Of a stretch of 64,000 bases of DNA, positions 6,640 through 15,553 are shown piece after piece; position 1 is the stretch's first letter, and the number at the start of each line of letters is the position of its first letter. The stretch comes from Desulfobacca acetoxidans DSM 11109 (lineage in GTDB: Bacteria > Desulfobacterota > Desulfobaccia > Desulfobaccales > Desulfobaccaceae), in the NCBI RefSeq assembly GCF_000195295.1, contig NC_015388.1, forward strand, positions 124,001 to 188,000, in the 5' to 3' direction. The notes below the pieces were generated by a model, which made no database searches, was not told the origin of the DNA, and worked only from the letters and a program-made list of their open reading frames with translations. Both the position numbers and the translations under genes were made by a program.

Positions 6640-7893
6640 ATGACACAGAAAGAATCATCGGGTCTGAAGCTCGTTCTCCACAGGGATTTCGGCACCCTTC
6701 TGTTCGGACAGGTCGCTTCGAGAATCGGCAACGGTGTCAATTGGGTGGCGGTCATGTGGGTGGTTTACGAATCGACGGGGTCGCCTCTGAAGATGAGCCT
6801 GGTCGGAATCTGTCAGGTGGGACCTTTGATACTTCTGGGGCCGTTTCTGGGGGCTTATCTGGACCGTGCTGACCGAAAAACCGTCATGATCATCTGCGAC
6901 ATTGCATGCGCCTTATGTGTTGCGATGATTCCCCTGCTGGACCGACTCGGCGTTCTCACACTTTGGCTGGTGTACCTGCTGGTAGTGGCCAAGGCTTTGT
7001 TCGCAGAACTTTTCAGCATCGGAATCAACTCGGGTGTTCCCCTGATCGTGCCCAACAAAGACCTTCCTGCTGCCAATTCACTCTTGGCGGGTTCCGTGCA
7101 GACCGGACAACTCGTGGGCCCGGCGTTGGCCGCTTACCTCATGTCGGTATTCGGAGCACACCAGGTTCTTTATTTCGATTCAGCGACCTTTCTGATGTCC
7201 GGCGTCTGTGTCGGCCTAACGCGCATTCCCCGCGCAGACCGAAAATCCGAGACGGATAAGCGGATTTGGTCCGAAACATGGATAGGACTCGTCTTTTTGG
7301 TCAGGGGGGGGTCTGTGCTTCTTTATATCGTTGCGATGGTGGCTGCGGTCAATTTGTGTATTCCATCCCTGATGGTTCTAATACCGATCTATTCCGCCGA
7401 AATCCTGGGTGCCGGCAAAGAAGGCTTTGCCGTCATTTTTTCCGGGTGGGGCGCGGGAACGATGAGCGCTTTCCTATTCATAGCGTCGCACAGGGAGCGA
7501 TTCCGAGATTACCGTTGGATCACGCGGGCCTATATGCTTTCCGGTTCGTCCGTTGTCGTCCTCGGTCTGTGTGGCAACCTTTATCTTTCGATGCTTTCAT
7601 TTGCGCTCATGGGCTTTTGCATCGGCACTGCCGGTGTGCTTATTTCCACCCTCATTCAGCGCATAACCCCCCCACATATGCGCGGGCGTGTGTTCGCCAT
7701 GTACGGAATGGGAACGCACGCGACTATCCCGTTCGGCATGTTGGCTGCCGGAGCGCTCTGTAGTCATTACCGACCGGATTCGCTCATCGTTTGGGTGGGA
7801 CTTGCCCTATTGATAGCGGCACTGGCGGGTGCAATTTTCATGAATCCTCAACCGGAGCAGAATGAACTGCAACAATTGGAGAAGTCGTTATGA
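6640..7893 (+). CDS. MFS exporter (EntS/MFS_3-like)
   Basis: A 12-helix major facilitator of 417 aa. Conserved features include the loop 2-3 motif GAYLDRADRKT and a second-half counterpart ending MRGRVFAMYGMG. This subgroup (EntS-like, MFS_3) includes siderophore and drug exporters. The ATG at 6640 gives a normal N-terminus (MTQKESSGLKLVLHRDFG); the frame is open further upstream into the radical SAM gene, but that extension is not transporter-like. It overlaps the methyltransferase gene by 4 bp (ATGA), implying coupling. In context it most likely secretes the mature peptide product. Substrate specificity is not visible in the sequence. Confidence 0.85.
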   Translation: MTQKESSGLKLVLHRDFGTLLFGQVASRIGNGVNWVAVMWVVYESTGSPLKMSLVGICQVGPLILLGPFLGAYLDRADRKTVMIICDIACALCVAMIPLLDRLGVLTLWLVYLLVVAKALFAELFSIGINSGVPLIVPNKDLPAANSLLAGSVQTGQLVGPALAAYLMSVFGAHQVLYFDSATFLMSGVCVGLTRIPRADRKSETDKRIWSETWIGLVFLVRGGSVLLYIVAMVAAVNLCIPSLMVLIPIYSAEILGAGKEGFAVIFSGWGAGTMSAFLFIASHRERFRDYRWITRAYMLSGSSVVVLGLCGNLYLSMLSFALMGFCIGTAGVLISTLIQRITPPHMRGRVFAMYGMGTHATIPFGMLAAGALCSHYRPDSLIVWVGLALLIAALAGAIFMNPQPEQNELQQLEKSL

Positions 7894-8780
7894 ACGAAAA
7901 CGACGCCATCGCTCTCTATCGATCCCTGTGGATCGAATGCGTCGAAGCAACCCCGTATCACTATCTGTCCGAGAACACCATGGAACAAAGAAGAGTCAGG
8001 AATGCTCCAACCTATCATGCAAAAGCTTCTTCGTCTCCTCACGTTCTGGCTATGGTCGATGATCTTCTGAGGCGCACACAGACGCATGAATCGATCCGTT
8101 CGGTCTTGGAGATTGGCGCCGGAACCGGTGTGTTCACGATACCTCTGGCGAAGAGAGTGCCCAGAGTCACCGTGATCGATCCCTCGCCCGGAATGCTCGG
8201 AGTATTGCGACACAATTTGAAACTCGAAAATCTCTCCAACGTTGAAATTATCGAAGGTTCCTGGCCCCGAAGTTTTTCCGGCAAACGTTATGACCTCGTA
8301 CTGGCGGCGAACTGCCTGCTCGCTTTTTACGACCTGCATGAAGCATTGTCCCGAATGATTCAATCAGCGAATCGGGCCTTGTGTCTGATCAACCCGATGA
8401 CCCCACGACCGCGCCCCCATGATCCGGAATTCAGACAGCGTCTGAAGCAAATCGATCGTGGACCGGACACCGACAGCCTCCACCTTCTGCTGGGAATGCT
8501 CGGCACCGAGTCCGTCTACCCCCTGGTCCGCATCTTCAGCACCCCGTCCTGGAGCTATCCCGATGTGGGCAAGCTTCATGATCGTTGGGCAGAGGCATTG
8601 AACCTCGAATCGGAAGAAGAGCACGCCCAATTAAGATCGCTCCTGACCGAAAACATGCGGGAGAGCGAACAAGGATGGACCGTCCCCGGTATCTCTTTCC
8701 ACTTCCTCCTCTGGGCGGACCTCACCGTGAACGACAACGCTCAGCCACGGCGGAACAACGGAAAGCAAGGCGGACCTTAA
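7890..8780 (+). CDS. Class I SAM-dependent methyltransferase
   Basis: A 296-residue methyltransferase with the glycine-rich SAM-binding motif LEIGAGTG at residues 73-80, an acidic residue at the end of strand 2 (VTVIDPS) and post-motif YDLVLAANCLLAFYDL, all of the Rossmann-like class I fold. The N-terminal 60 residues and the C-terminal 100 residues, unlike common small methyltransferases, probably form the substrate cap. The 4-bp overlap with the exporter gene places it in the same transcript, so methylation of the modified peptide or an intermediate is the simplest role. An O- or N-methyl target cannot be predicted. Confidence 0.85.
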   Translation: MNENDAIALYRSLWIECVEATPYHYLSENTMEQRRVRNAPTYHAKASSSPHVLAMVDDLLRRTQTHESIRSVLEIGAGTGVFTIPLAKRVPRVTVIDPSPGMLGVLRHNLKLENLSNVEIIEGSWPRSFSGKRYDLVLAANCLLAFYDLHEALSRMIQSANRALCLINPMTPRPRPHDPEFRQRLKQIDRGPDTDSLHLLLGMLGTESVYPLVRIFSTPSWSYPDVGKLHDRWAEALNLESEEEHAQLRSLLTENMRESEQGWTVPGISFHFLLWADLTVNDNAQPRRNNGKQGGP

Positions 8781-8886
8781 TGCACGGAATCGAAATCGGT
8801 TTCGATGCAAGGGAAAGGGGGTGAGCAAAGGGGAGCGAAAGAGGCAACAAGGCGTACTTTTCAAAGCGGAAAGAGGTAGCCAGCGG

Positions 8887-8927
8887 CGCCAACCCATCAG
8901 ACTGCTTACGGGGGCTTTCGGTTGGCG
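8887..8927 (+). promoter_or_regulatory. Intercistronic hairpin between methyltransferase and receptor genes
   Basis: CGCCAACC (8887-8894) pairs perfectly with GGTTGGCG (8920-8927). No T-run follows, so it is not an obvious terminator. It lies in the 209-bp gap 8781-8989, which otherwise holds no gene, and may stabilise or process the mRNA upstream of the receptor cistron. Confidence 0.4.
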
Positions 8928-8989
8928 GTATTCGCACTGCCCAAATTCAGGGTTGCCAATTTCCAGTATACATTACGGAGGAGGGAGTA

Positions 8990-10975
8990 ATGGCACTTCG
9001 CTGTTTGTTAATGTTAATAGTATGGACTATTTGTATGATATCCGATTCCGTGTTCGCTGTTGAACACAAATTGGAACAAGTCATTATTACCACCGAGAGT
9101 TTGAAATTCAAGGAGGAAAAGGAAAAAGAACCGGCGATGATAAAGATTTTCACCAGTCAGGATATTGAAAAAATGAACCTCAAGGATGCATGGGATATTT
9201 TATATCATATCAGCGGCATCACTTTGATGAAATATACGGGTGGCGGAATCGGTCAAGCCCGCGTGGCGATACGGGGACAAATGCTTCATGCCGGCGCCAA
9301 TCACTTTGCCGTGTTTCTCGATGATGTTCCTTTAAACGAACCCGGCGGAGCAGGCCCTATTTTTGCCGGACAGGCCGACTTGAACAGCATTACTCCCGAG
9401 ATGATCGATTATGTTGAAGTCATCAAGGGACCGTTCGACATCGATGCGGGAGATTTCAATACGGCAGCTGTGATCAAATTCTACACCAAGAAGTACAGCA
9501 AGAAGTCTTCCATCACAGCAGAGGGTGGCAGTTATGGATACGCTCGTGGGCAAGCCAGTCTGAGTAATGAATTCCTCAGTAACTTTAAACACTTTACATC
9601 AATAGAATTCAAACGTCAGGACGGCTTCGCCGATAACACCGATATCGATTATTTCGTGAACGCCAATTCCAACATCACCTATGGCGATCTCAATGCAAAC
9701 CATACGACCCTGTCTCTGACAGCCTTCTCTTACGATGCCAAGGTCCCGACCGGCTTCGGCAAGGTATATTGGGATGGGGGAGCATGGAAACTGGCTCCCA
9801 ATGATTCGGACGGACGCACCAAGGACGAGGCGCGATTCGCCTTGAACAATGTCTGGATCATTTCACCGCAATGGAAGTGGACCAATCTGGCATGGGCCAG
9901 GTATTGGCAGGGCACGTGGTGGGAAGACACGCATCTTGTGTGGACCGGTTCCCAACAACGTGAACAGTACCAAAAACGCAACGACTTCGGTTACCGTTCT
10001 CACCTGGATTACGATACCGAAATCTGGGGACGGTATTTTCAGGCCATTGTCGGCTTCGATTTCCGAAAGGATTTCTACGATACGGATCAGTGGCGGACCG
10101 ACGGCCACCGGAACAGAGTAAACAAAACTCTGGGATTCGACGGCGATTACATTCAGGTTGCCAGCTATTTCAAGATGCAAATGGATATTGTGCCGTCCGT
10201 GCGGGCTTACGTGGGACTACGCTACGATCACATCAGATACGATGTTGACAGTGAGTTTTCGGACAATTTCAAAGTGGAGTCGAATCCTGTTTCTCCCAAA
10301 GGGGGAGTAACCTGGCAGGCTACGGAAAACATCAGCTTTTTCGTTCAGGCATCCAAAGGAACCCGGACCCCCGACCCTCAATACGCAAACGAGGACGGAG
10401 TCACCACATCGATCAACTATGAAATCGGCTCCAAGGGACATTTTCTGGGAGGGCGACTGAACTACATGATCAGCGGCTACTATACCCAGCTTAAGGACGT
10501 GAATGTCAGAGAGACCGCCTCGCAAAAATATCTTTTCACCGGAGATCAGAACGTGCCTGGCGTGGAGGTCGAGCTGTCGGCCAACGTGATCAAGCCCCTC
10601 ACCCTATGGGCAACCTTCGGTTACAACTGGGCCGAATGGGAAAACCCCAAAGATGTCGAAGGCAAAGGGATCGTAGGTGTAGACCCGTGGGATTTCAGTT
10701 TAGGCGCAGACTACGATTCCGGTTTCGGAATCAGAGGGCGCATCGAATACATTACGAACGGCAGGCAGTGGATGAACTCGAACTATGACCGCCGAGAACC
10801 AAAAACCTATCAGATCATCAACCTCCTCCTAATGTATAACCCGATGAAGAATTTGGAAATTTTCCTCAAAGCGAACAACCTGTTGGATGAACGGTATTGT
10901 ACGTGGCCTGCTTATGATTTCTACCGGCCCGAGCCGGGAATCAACTTCACGGGCGGATTGAAACTCAGTTTCTGA
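8990..10975 (+). CDS. TonB-dependent outer-membrane receptor
   Basis: A 661-residue outer-membrane transporter. A signal peptide of about 23 residues (LLMLIVWTICMISDSVFA) is followed by a TonB-box-like segment (LEQVIITTES). The plug domain follows (IFTSQDIEKMNLKDAWDILYHISGI to YVEVIKGPFDIDAGDF), then a 22-strand barrel ending LKLSF. The plug contains the usual VRIRGQ-like segment (VAIRGQMLHAGANHF) and the LDDVPLNEP turn. The Shine-Dalgarno GGAGGAGGG precedes the ATG. By family it imports a scarce large ligand such as a metal chelate, using TonB energy; tonB/exbBD are not in the window. Next to an exporter and an inner-membrane ABC importer, it is likely the re-uptake receptor for the metal-loaded peptide product. 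Confidence 0.9.
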   Translation: MALRCLLMLIVWTICMISDSVFAVEHKLEQVIITTESLKFKEEKEKEPAMIKIFTSQDIEKMNLKDAWDILYHISGITLMKYTGGGIGQARVAIRGQMLHAGANHFAVFLDDVPLNEPGGAGPIFAGQADLNSITPEMIDYVEVIKGPFDIDAGDFNTAAVIKFYTKKYSKKSSITAEGGSYGYARGQASLSNEFLSNFKHFTSIEFKRQDGFADNTDIDYFVNANSNITYGDLNANHTTLSLTAFSYDAKVPTGFGKVYWDGGAWKLAPNDSDGRTKDEARFALNNVWIISPQWKWTNLAWARYWQGTWWEDTHLVWTGSQQREQYQKRNDFGYRSHLDYDTEIWGRYFQAIVGFDFRKDFYDTDQWRTDGHRNRVNKTLGFDGDYIQVASYFKMQMDIVPSVRAYVGLRYDHIRYDVDSEFSDNFKVESNPVSPKGGVTWQATENISFFVQASKGTRTPDPQYANEDGVTTSINYEIGSKGHFLGGRLNYMISGYYTQLKDVNVRETASQKYLFTGDQNVPGVEVELSANVIKPLTLWATFGYNWAEWENPKDVEGKGIVGVDPWDFSLGADYDSGFGIRGRIEYITNGRQWMNSNYDRREPKTYQIINLLLMYNPMKNLEIFLKANNLLDERYCTWPAYDFYRPEPGINFTGGLKLSF

Positions 10976-11005
10976 ACATGGGCGAGGGGAAACGTTGCGA
11001 GGGAA

Positions 11006-11056
11006 AGGCGGAAGGATAACCTTACCCAAAGTTTCGGGAAGGGTTTCCTTCCGCCT
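11006..11056 (+). promoter_or_regulatory. Intercistronic stem-loop before the binding-protein gene
   Basis: AGGCGGAAGG (11006-11015) pairs perfectly with CCTTCCGCCT (11047-11056), with further AACC/GGTT and CCC/GGG pairing inside. It is not followed by a T-run, so a mRNA-stabilising or processing role between the receptor and the binding-protein genes is likelier than termination. Confidence 0.5.
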
Positions 11057-11110
11057 GCGCTCCGCGGCGTTTCACTCTTCCTGTCCCAAAATTTTCATGT
11101 GGAGAAACGG

Positions 11111-12745
11111 ATGCGAATTCCGGCATCTCATTCACTGAAGCGGTTATGGATTGTGCTGATCGCTTCAGCACTTGTCGCGACCGGTTGCGGCGATACGGCG
11201 GCCGATTCCGGTGAGTTGCGCACGTTGCGGATGGGAAGCTTCAGATCCGAAGTGAAACTTCTCAATCCCTGGGACGAAGGACTTTTCGTGAATATCCCGG
11301 CGTCCCTGATCCATTCCAAACTGGTTGAATACGCGCCCGATTACCGTATCGTACCGATGCTGGCCGAAAGCTGGGAGATTTCGGAAGGCGGCAAAGCCCT
11401 TACGTTCCACTTGAAACACGGCGTGCGATGGCATGACGATCTACCGGTCACCGCCATGGATGCAGCGTTCACTCTCGAATTCTATAAAAAGCATGAGCGA
11501 TGGTCGCAGTGGGCACAATACCTGGAGCGCGTCACTGTATGGGATACGCATACCTTCACCGTTCATCTTATGAAAGATGTGGGTTTTTTCCTGCTGCAAT
11601 CGTGGCTCCCGACCAGCACCGTCATCCTGCCCGAACACGTATGGAGAGATGTTGTCCGTCCGCGAGAGTATTCGGGAGCGAATGCATTGGTCGGCTGCGG
11701 TCCCTATCGGTTCGAGCACTACGACCCTGCGGCCCAGTCGCTGACGCTCACCGCAAATCCGCACTATTTCGGGGGACAGCCCGCAGCGGAACGGCTGATC
11801 TGGCGCCAGTTCAAATCCTTCGATTCCCTTTTGCTTTCGATGATCAAAGGGGACATCGACGGCCTGATGGAGTACTATAGTCCGTTTCCCTTGTCACGAC
11901 TCAGAGCGATAGAGGGGTCGCCCGTTGAGTTGCTTTCCACACCGGATATGGGAGTTCCTGCAGTCCTGTTTTTCAATCATCGCAAGTTTCCGATGAATGA
12001 TCTCAGATTTCGCGAGGCCGTGGCTTGCGCCGTGAACTACGAGGAAATTCTGCGGGTGGTTGCGGAGAACCGGGGGCAACCGCCCGTTCGTGGCTTTATG
12101 CCTCCTGCCTATCGCTATTTCAAACAGAGGCAGCAGCAGCTCGAACAGAACCTCGTCCGAGCCGCCGGTCTTCTCGATCAAACGGGCTTGGTCCGATCCA
12201 CCGAAGGCGTGCGCACAACGCCGGACGGAAAACCTTTGCGCTTGGATCTGCTGGTGCAGGGGGGATCACGGTATCCGCATCTCGTTCAGACTGCGAAACT
12301 GGTCGCCCGGCATCTGAGGGGAATCGGGATCGAGGCCACACCTGTCGTTTACGATTTCACCGTAGCAGATAGCAAACTTTTCGGTCTCAGGGATTACGAC
12401 ATCTGCGTGGGACGACTTTTGCCGCTGGATGTGATTGCAGGCTGCGGAACGTTAGTGCTTGCGGACTCCCCCGGCAACATGGGAACCTGCCGGGATGCTC
12501 GGTTGCTTGCTCTCACCGAAGCCTTTTACAGGGCCAAAGACGACGAACAAATGCGTCAGGCGGCTTGGGCGTTGCAGGAATACTACGCCTCTCAACTACC
12601 CGCTTTCGCCCTGTATCATGGGCAAGTTTACTATCCTTGCCGATCCGATCGGTTCGAGGGTTGGACAGTGATGAGCGGTGGGGTCGTCAATTCCCAGACA
12701 TGGTCAGGCATCCGGTTGAGAAATTCACAAAGTTCCGAGCCGTGA
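11111..12745 (+). CDS. Solute-binding lipoprotein of a NikA/DppA/OppA-type ABC importer
   Basis: This 544-residue family 5 extracellular solute-binding protein has a lipoprotein signal (LIASALVATGC, lipid on Cys about 24) and family blocks such as LNPWDEGLFVN, LAESWEISEGGKALTFHLKHGVRWHDDLPVTAMDAAFTLEF and GCGPYRFEHYDP. ATG 11111 has GGAG six bases before it; an upstream GTG at 11099 overlaps that site. Members bind peptides, nickel or nickel/cobalt/zinc chelates such as staphylopine (CntA). Here it would collect the ligand delivered to the periplasm by the TonB-dependent receptor and pass it to the permeases that follow. The stop overlaps the permease start by one base (TGATG). Confidence 0.88.
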   Translation: MRIPASHSLKRLWIVLIASALVATGCGDTAADSGELRTLRMGSFRSEVKLLNPWDEGLFVNIPASLIHSKLVEYAPDYRIVPMLAESWEISEGGKALTFHLKHGVRWHDDLPVTAMDAAFTLEFYKKHERWSQWAQYLERVTVWDTHTFTVHLMKDVGFFLLQSWLPTSTVILPEHVWRDVVRPREYSGANALVGCGPYRFEHYDPAAQSLTLTANPHYFGGQPAAERLIWRQFKSFDSLLLSMIKGDIDGLMEYYSPFPLSRLRAIEGSPVELLSTPDMGVPAVLFFNHRKFPMNDLRFREAVACAVNYEEILRVVAENRGQPPVRGFMPPAYRYFKQRQQQLEQNLVRAAGLLDQTGLVRSTEGVRTTPDGKPLRLDLLVQGGSRYPHLVQTAKLVARHLRGIGIEATPVVYDFTVADSKLFGLRDYDICVGRLLPLDVIAGCGTLVLADSPGNMGTCRDARLLALTEAFYRAKDDEQMRQAAWALQEYYASQLPAFALYHGQVYYPCRSDRFEGWTVMSGGVVNSQTWSGIRLRNSQSSEP

Positions 12746-13734
12746 TGTACGCGCACGCGACTGCCCGCATCCTTAAATACACAATGGCGGTGATCACCGT
12801 TGTCACCCTTCATTTCATTCTCATACGGATGATGCCAGGCGATCCGCTGGTGGGCCTGCTCGGGACGAGGAATTACTATTCCTTGCTTTCTCTCGATCCC
12901 GAAGCCTTAAAAGCGGCCGGAGCGGAATATGGGCTGGATCGACCGATTCATGTGCAATATGCAAAACATATGGGGCGACTGTTGCGGGGAGATCTCGGTC
13001 ACACCCCGTATTACGGCAAACCGGTGTTGGAAGTGATCCTGTTTCGAATGAAATGGACGCTGATTCTCCTTGTTCCGGCGGTGATTCTGTCGACAGTGTT
13101 GGGCGGATCGTTGGGGGCTCTGGCGGGGTGGGAGACGAACTCGAAGACGGACCGGCTGCTGACTGCAACATTCCTCTTCTTACAAGCGATGCCGGGATAT
13201 TGCATGGGTTTGATTCTCGTGCTGATCCTGTCGTTCCATGCCGGTTTATTTCCGCTGAGCGGAATGGCGGGAGAAGGCAGCGAGGGAGCCACACGGATCG
13301 GAGACCTGATTCGACACACAGTCCTTCCCATTGCCGCCCTTGTCTTGCATGGATCGGCGACGCCTTATATCGTCATGCGGAGTGTCGTGCGGCAAAGTGC
13401 GGGAGAAAACTACGTCTTGACAGCAATTGCCCTGGGGCTTACGGGACGCAGAGTACTTTTCCGGCATATCGTGCCGAACGTATTGCCCACGTTGATAACG
13501 ACAGTGGCTTTGGAATGCGGGCATATGGTCGGAGGTGTGCTGCTGGTGGAGACGGTTTTCTCTTGGCAAGGCATGGGTACGTTGATATACGACGCTGTGG
13601 TTTCGCGTGATTATCCCCTGTTGTCGGGCTGCCTGCTCTTTCTTACTATCGGAGTTATTGCGGCGAATGCATTAGCCGACCTAGCCTGTACGTTTATCGA
13701 CCCCAGAGTGCGGGATGGAATGAGTCATGGGTAG
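12745..13734 (+). CDS. ABC importer permease (DppB/NikB-like)
   Basis: A 329-residue inner-membrane permease of the DppB/OppB/NikB family. The first helix (ILKYTMAVITVVTLHFILIRMMPGDP) is the characteristic N-terminal signature. The EAA loop near NYVLTAIALGLTGRRVLFRHIVPNVLPTLIT would contact the ATPase. ATG 12745 overlaps the upstream stop by one base, and the 3' end overlaps the next gene by 8 bp, so the three are translationally coupled. It pairs with the permease half of the next protein to form the channel. Confidence 0.88.
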   Translation: MYAHATARILKYTMAVITVVTLHFILIRMMPGDPLVGLLGTRNYYSLLSLDPEALKAAGAEYGLDRPIHVQYAKHMGRLLRGDLGHTPYYGKPVLEVILFRMKWTLILLVPAVILSTVLGGSLGALAGWETNSKTDRLLTATFLFLQAMPGYCMGLILVLILSFHAGLFPLSGMAGEGSEGATRIGDLIRHTVLPIAALVLHGSATPYIVMRSVVRQSAGENYVLTAIALGLTGRRVLFRHIVPNVLPTLITTVALECGHMVGGVLLVETVFSWQGMGTLIYDAVVSRDYPLLSGCLLFLTIGVIAANALADLACTFIDPRVRDGMSHG

Positions 13735-15553
13735 ACACGGCATTTTCACGTTCGGTCATGTAGTCCTTCTATCCGTGATACTTTCCGTTCTGTCGGGTCC
13801 CGTGCTTGGACCGATCTTTTTCAATACGAGAGGAAGGCCCTTCCTGCCTCCGAATTTCAGTCACCCTTTGGGTGTCGACGAATTGGGGCGCGACGTGTTG
13901 ATTCTGCTCTTTGAAAGTGGGAAGTTTTCTCTTGCTGTAGGATTGGCAGCAGCTGTTCCTGCGACACTGTTCGGTGCCGTAGTCGGCATCGCATCGGGTT
14001 ATTTTCGCGGTCGAACCGACGCCGTATCGATAGTGCTCTGCGACGTTTTCTTGCTGATTCCGGGCTTGCCGCTCATGATCGTCGTTACTTCATATTTGAA
14101 ACCCGGCTTCCGAAGTATTGCACCGACTATTGCCGTGCTCAGCTGGGCCGGTACGGCACGGGTCGTGCGTGCGTCCGTGATGCAAGTGAGAGGAATGCCC
14201 TTCATCGTTGCCACCCGGGCTTTGGGAGTGTCCCATTTTCACATAATGCTCCGGCATGTCCTGCCCCATGTCCGTCAGCTGGTTCTGGCTAGGGGATGTC
14301 TGGCGGTATCCGGCGCCATGTTGGCCGAGGCCGGTCTGAGCTTCCTGGGACTGGGCGATCCCATCCGAAGCAGTTGGGGAACAATGCTTTATAATGCCTT
14401 TTCACATGGAGCAGTGGTGAACGGATTTTACTGGTTGTACCTGCCGCCGGTGTTTTGTATCTCTCTGACGGTGCTCGCCTTCACGCTTTCGGGGTTGGCT
14501 TTCGAACCTGCCGTGCCGCGCTCGGGCGCTTTCCGGGTAAGGATAAGATACGGCCGGGATTCAACCCCTTGCTCTGAGCTCACTGCGTCCCTGATCTGCA
14601 ACCAGACGGACACTCAAAATGTGATTCTTTCCGTTAGGAGTCTGACGGTGGAGTTTCCCGAATCGAACGACATGCACCGGTGTGTGCTGGATCACGTGGA
14701 CTTTTGCGTCAGAGAGCAAGAAAAGGTTGCACTGATCGGCGAGACCGGCAGCGGCAAGAGCCTGCTGCTTACAACATTGCTCCGGTTGCTGCCGGGAGAC
14801 GCCCGGGTTTCGGGGGAAATTCTTTTTCGGGGTCGGAACCTCCTGCAGCTTACAAACAAGCAGATGCGCGAACTGAGAAGGTATAGATTGGCTTACGTAC
14901 CTCAGACTGCCGGCAACGCCCTAAACCCCGTTCTCAGTATCGGCTTTCAGGTGGCCGAATCGATATGCTCAAACTGCCGGACGAGCAGGTCTTCCGCGTA
15001 TGCAAAGGCAAATGACTTTCTGCACCGGATGGGTATCCGGGAGGTCGATCTTAGGAGGCTCGATTATCCTCACCGATACAGTGGCGGCATGAAACAACGC
15101 GCCTTGTTGGCCATGGCGCTTGCTCGTGAAGCAGACCTGTTGTTGGTCGACGAACCGACCAAAGGACTGGATTACAAGGCGAAGAACGAGCTTTTGAATG
15201 TCCTCACGGAGTTCCGGGACGAGGCGATTCTGATGGTGACGCATGATTTATGGTTTGCAGAACGGTTCGCCGACCGTATAGCAGTGATGACCGGTTCGAC
15301 GGTCGTAGAAGAAGCCTCTCGGAAACATTTCTTTTCAAATCCTCTGCACCCTTATTCACAGGCATTGCTGGCCGCCCTGCCCTCCCGCGGCATGAAGGTT
15401 GCCCTCGCTCCGACTCCACGGAACGCTGACCGGCAAAAAACGGGATGCCCATTTCAGCGGGAATGCCGCCATGCAACCGGGCGTTGTCTTGAGCGTCCCC
15501 CTCTTTTCCTGCGCGACGGTTGCGTCGTGAGGTGCTGGCTTTATGCTTCTTGA
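13727..15553 (+). CDS. Fused ABC permease-ATPase (DppC-DppD / NikC-NikD)
   Basis: One 608-residue frame joins two subunits that are usually separate. Residues 1-265 are a DppC/NikC permease (LGVDELGRDVL start motif, EAA loop ATRALGVSHFHIMLRHVLP at 162-180). Residues about 298-608 are a DppD/NikD ATPase with Walker A GETGSGKS (338-345), signature YSGGMKQR (451-458), Walker B LLLVDEPT (471-478) and the H-loop VTHD. The C-terminal oligopeptide/dipeptide domain contains four or more cysteines (CPFQREC, GRCLERPP, C..C), as seen in NikD/OppD relatives that may hold an Fe-S cluster. The linker (266-297) shows no sequencing-type break. It overlaps both neighbours (8 and 11 bp). Confidence 0.88.
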   Translation: MGRHGIFTFGHVVLLSVILSVLSGPVLGPIFFNTRGRPFLPPNFSHPLGVDELGRDVLILLFESGKFSLAVGLAAAVPATLFGAVVGIASGYFRGRTDAVSIVLCDVFLLIPGLPLMIVVTSYLKPGFRSIAPTIAVLSWAGTARVVRASVMQVRGMPFIVATRALGVSHFHIMLRHVLPHVRQLVLARGCLAVSGAMLAEAGLSFLGLGDPIRSSWGTMLYNAFSHGAVVNGFYWLYLPPVFCISLTVLAFTLSGLAFEPAVPRSGAFRVRIRYGRDSTPCSELTASLICNQTDTQNVILSVRSLTVEFPESNDMHRCVLDHVDFCVREQEKVALIGETGSGKSLLLTTLLRLLPGDARVSGEILFRGRNLLQLTNKQMRELRRYRLAYVPQTAGNALNPVLSIGFQVAESICSNCRTSRSSAYAKANDFLHRMGIREVDLRRLDYPHRYSGGMKQRALLAMALAREADLLLVDEPTKGLDYKAKNELLNVLTEFRDEAILMVTHDLWFAERFADRIAVMTGSTVVEEASRKHFFSNPLHPYSQALLAALPSRGMKVALAPTPRNADRQKTGCPFQRECRHATGRCLERPPLFLRDGCVVRCWLYAS

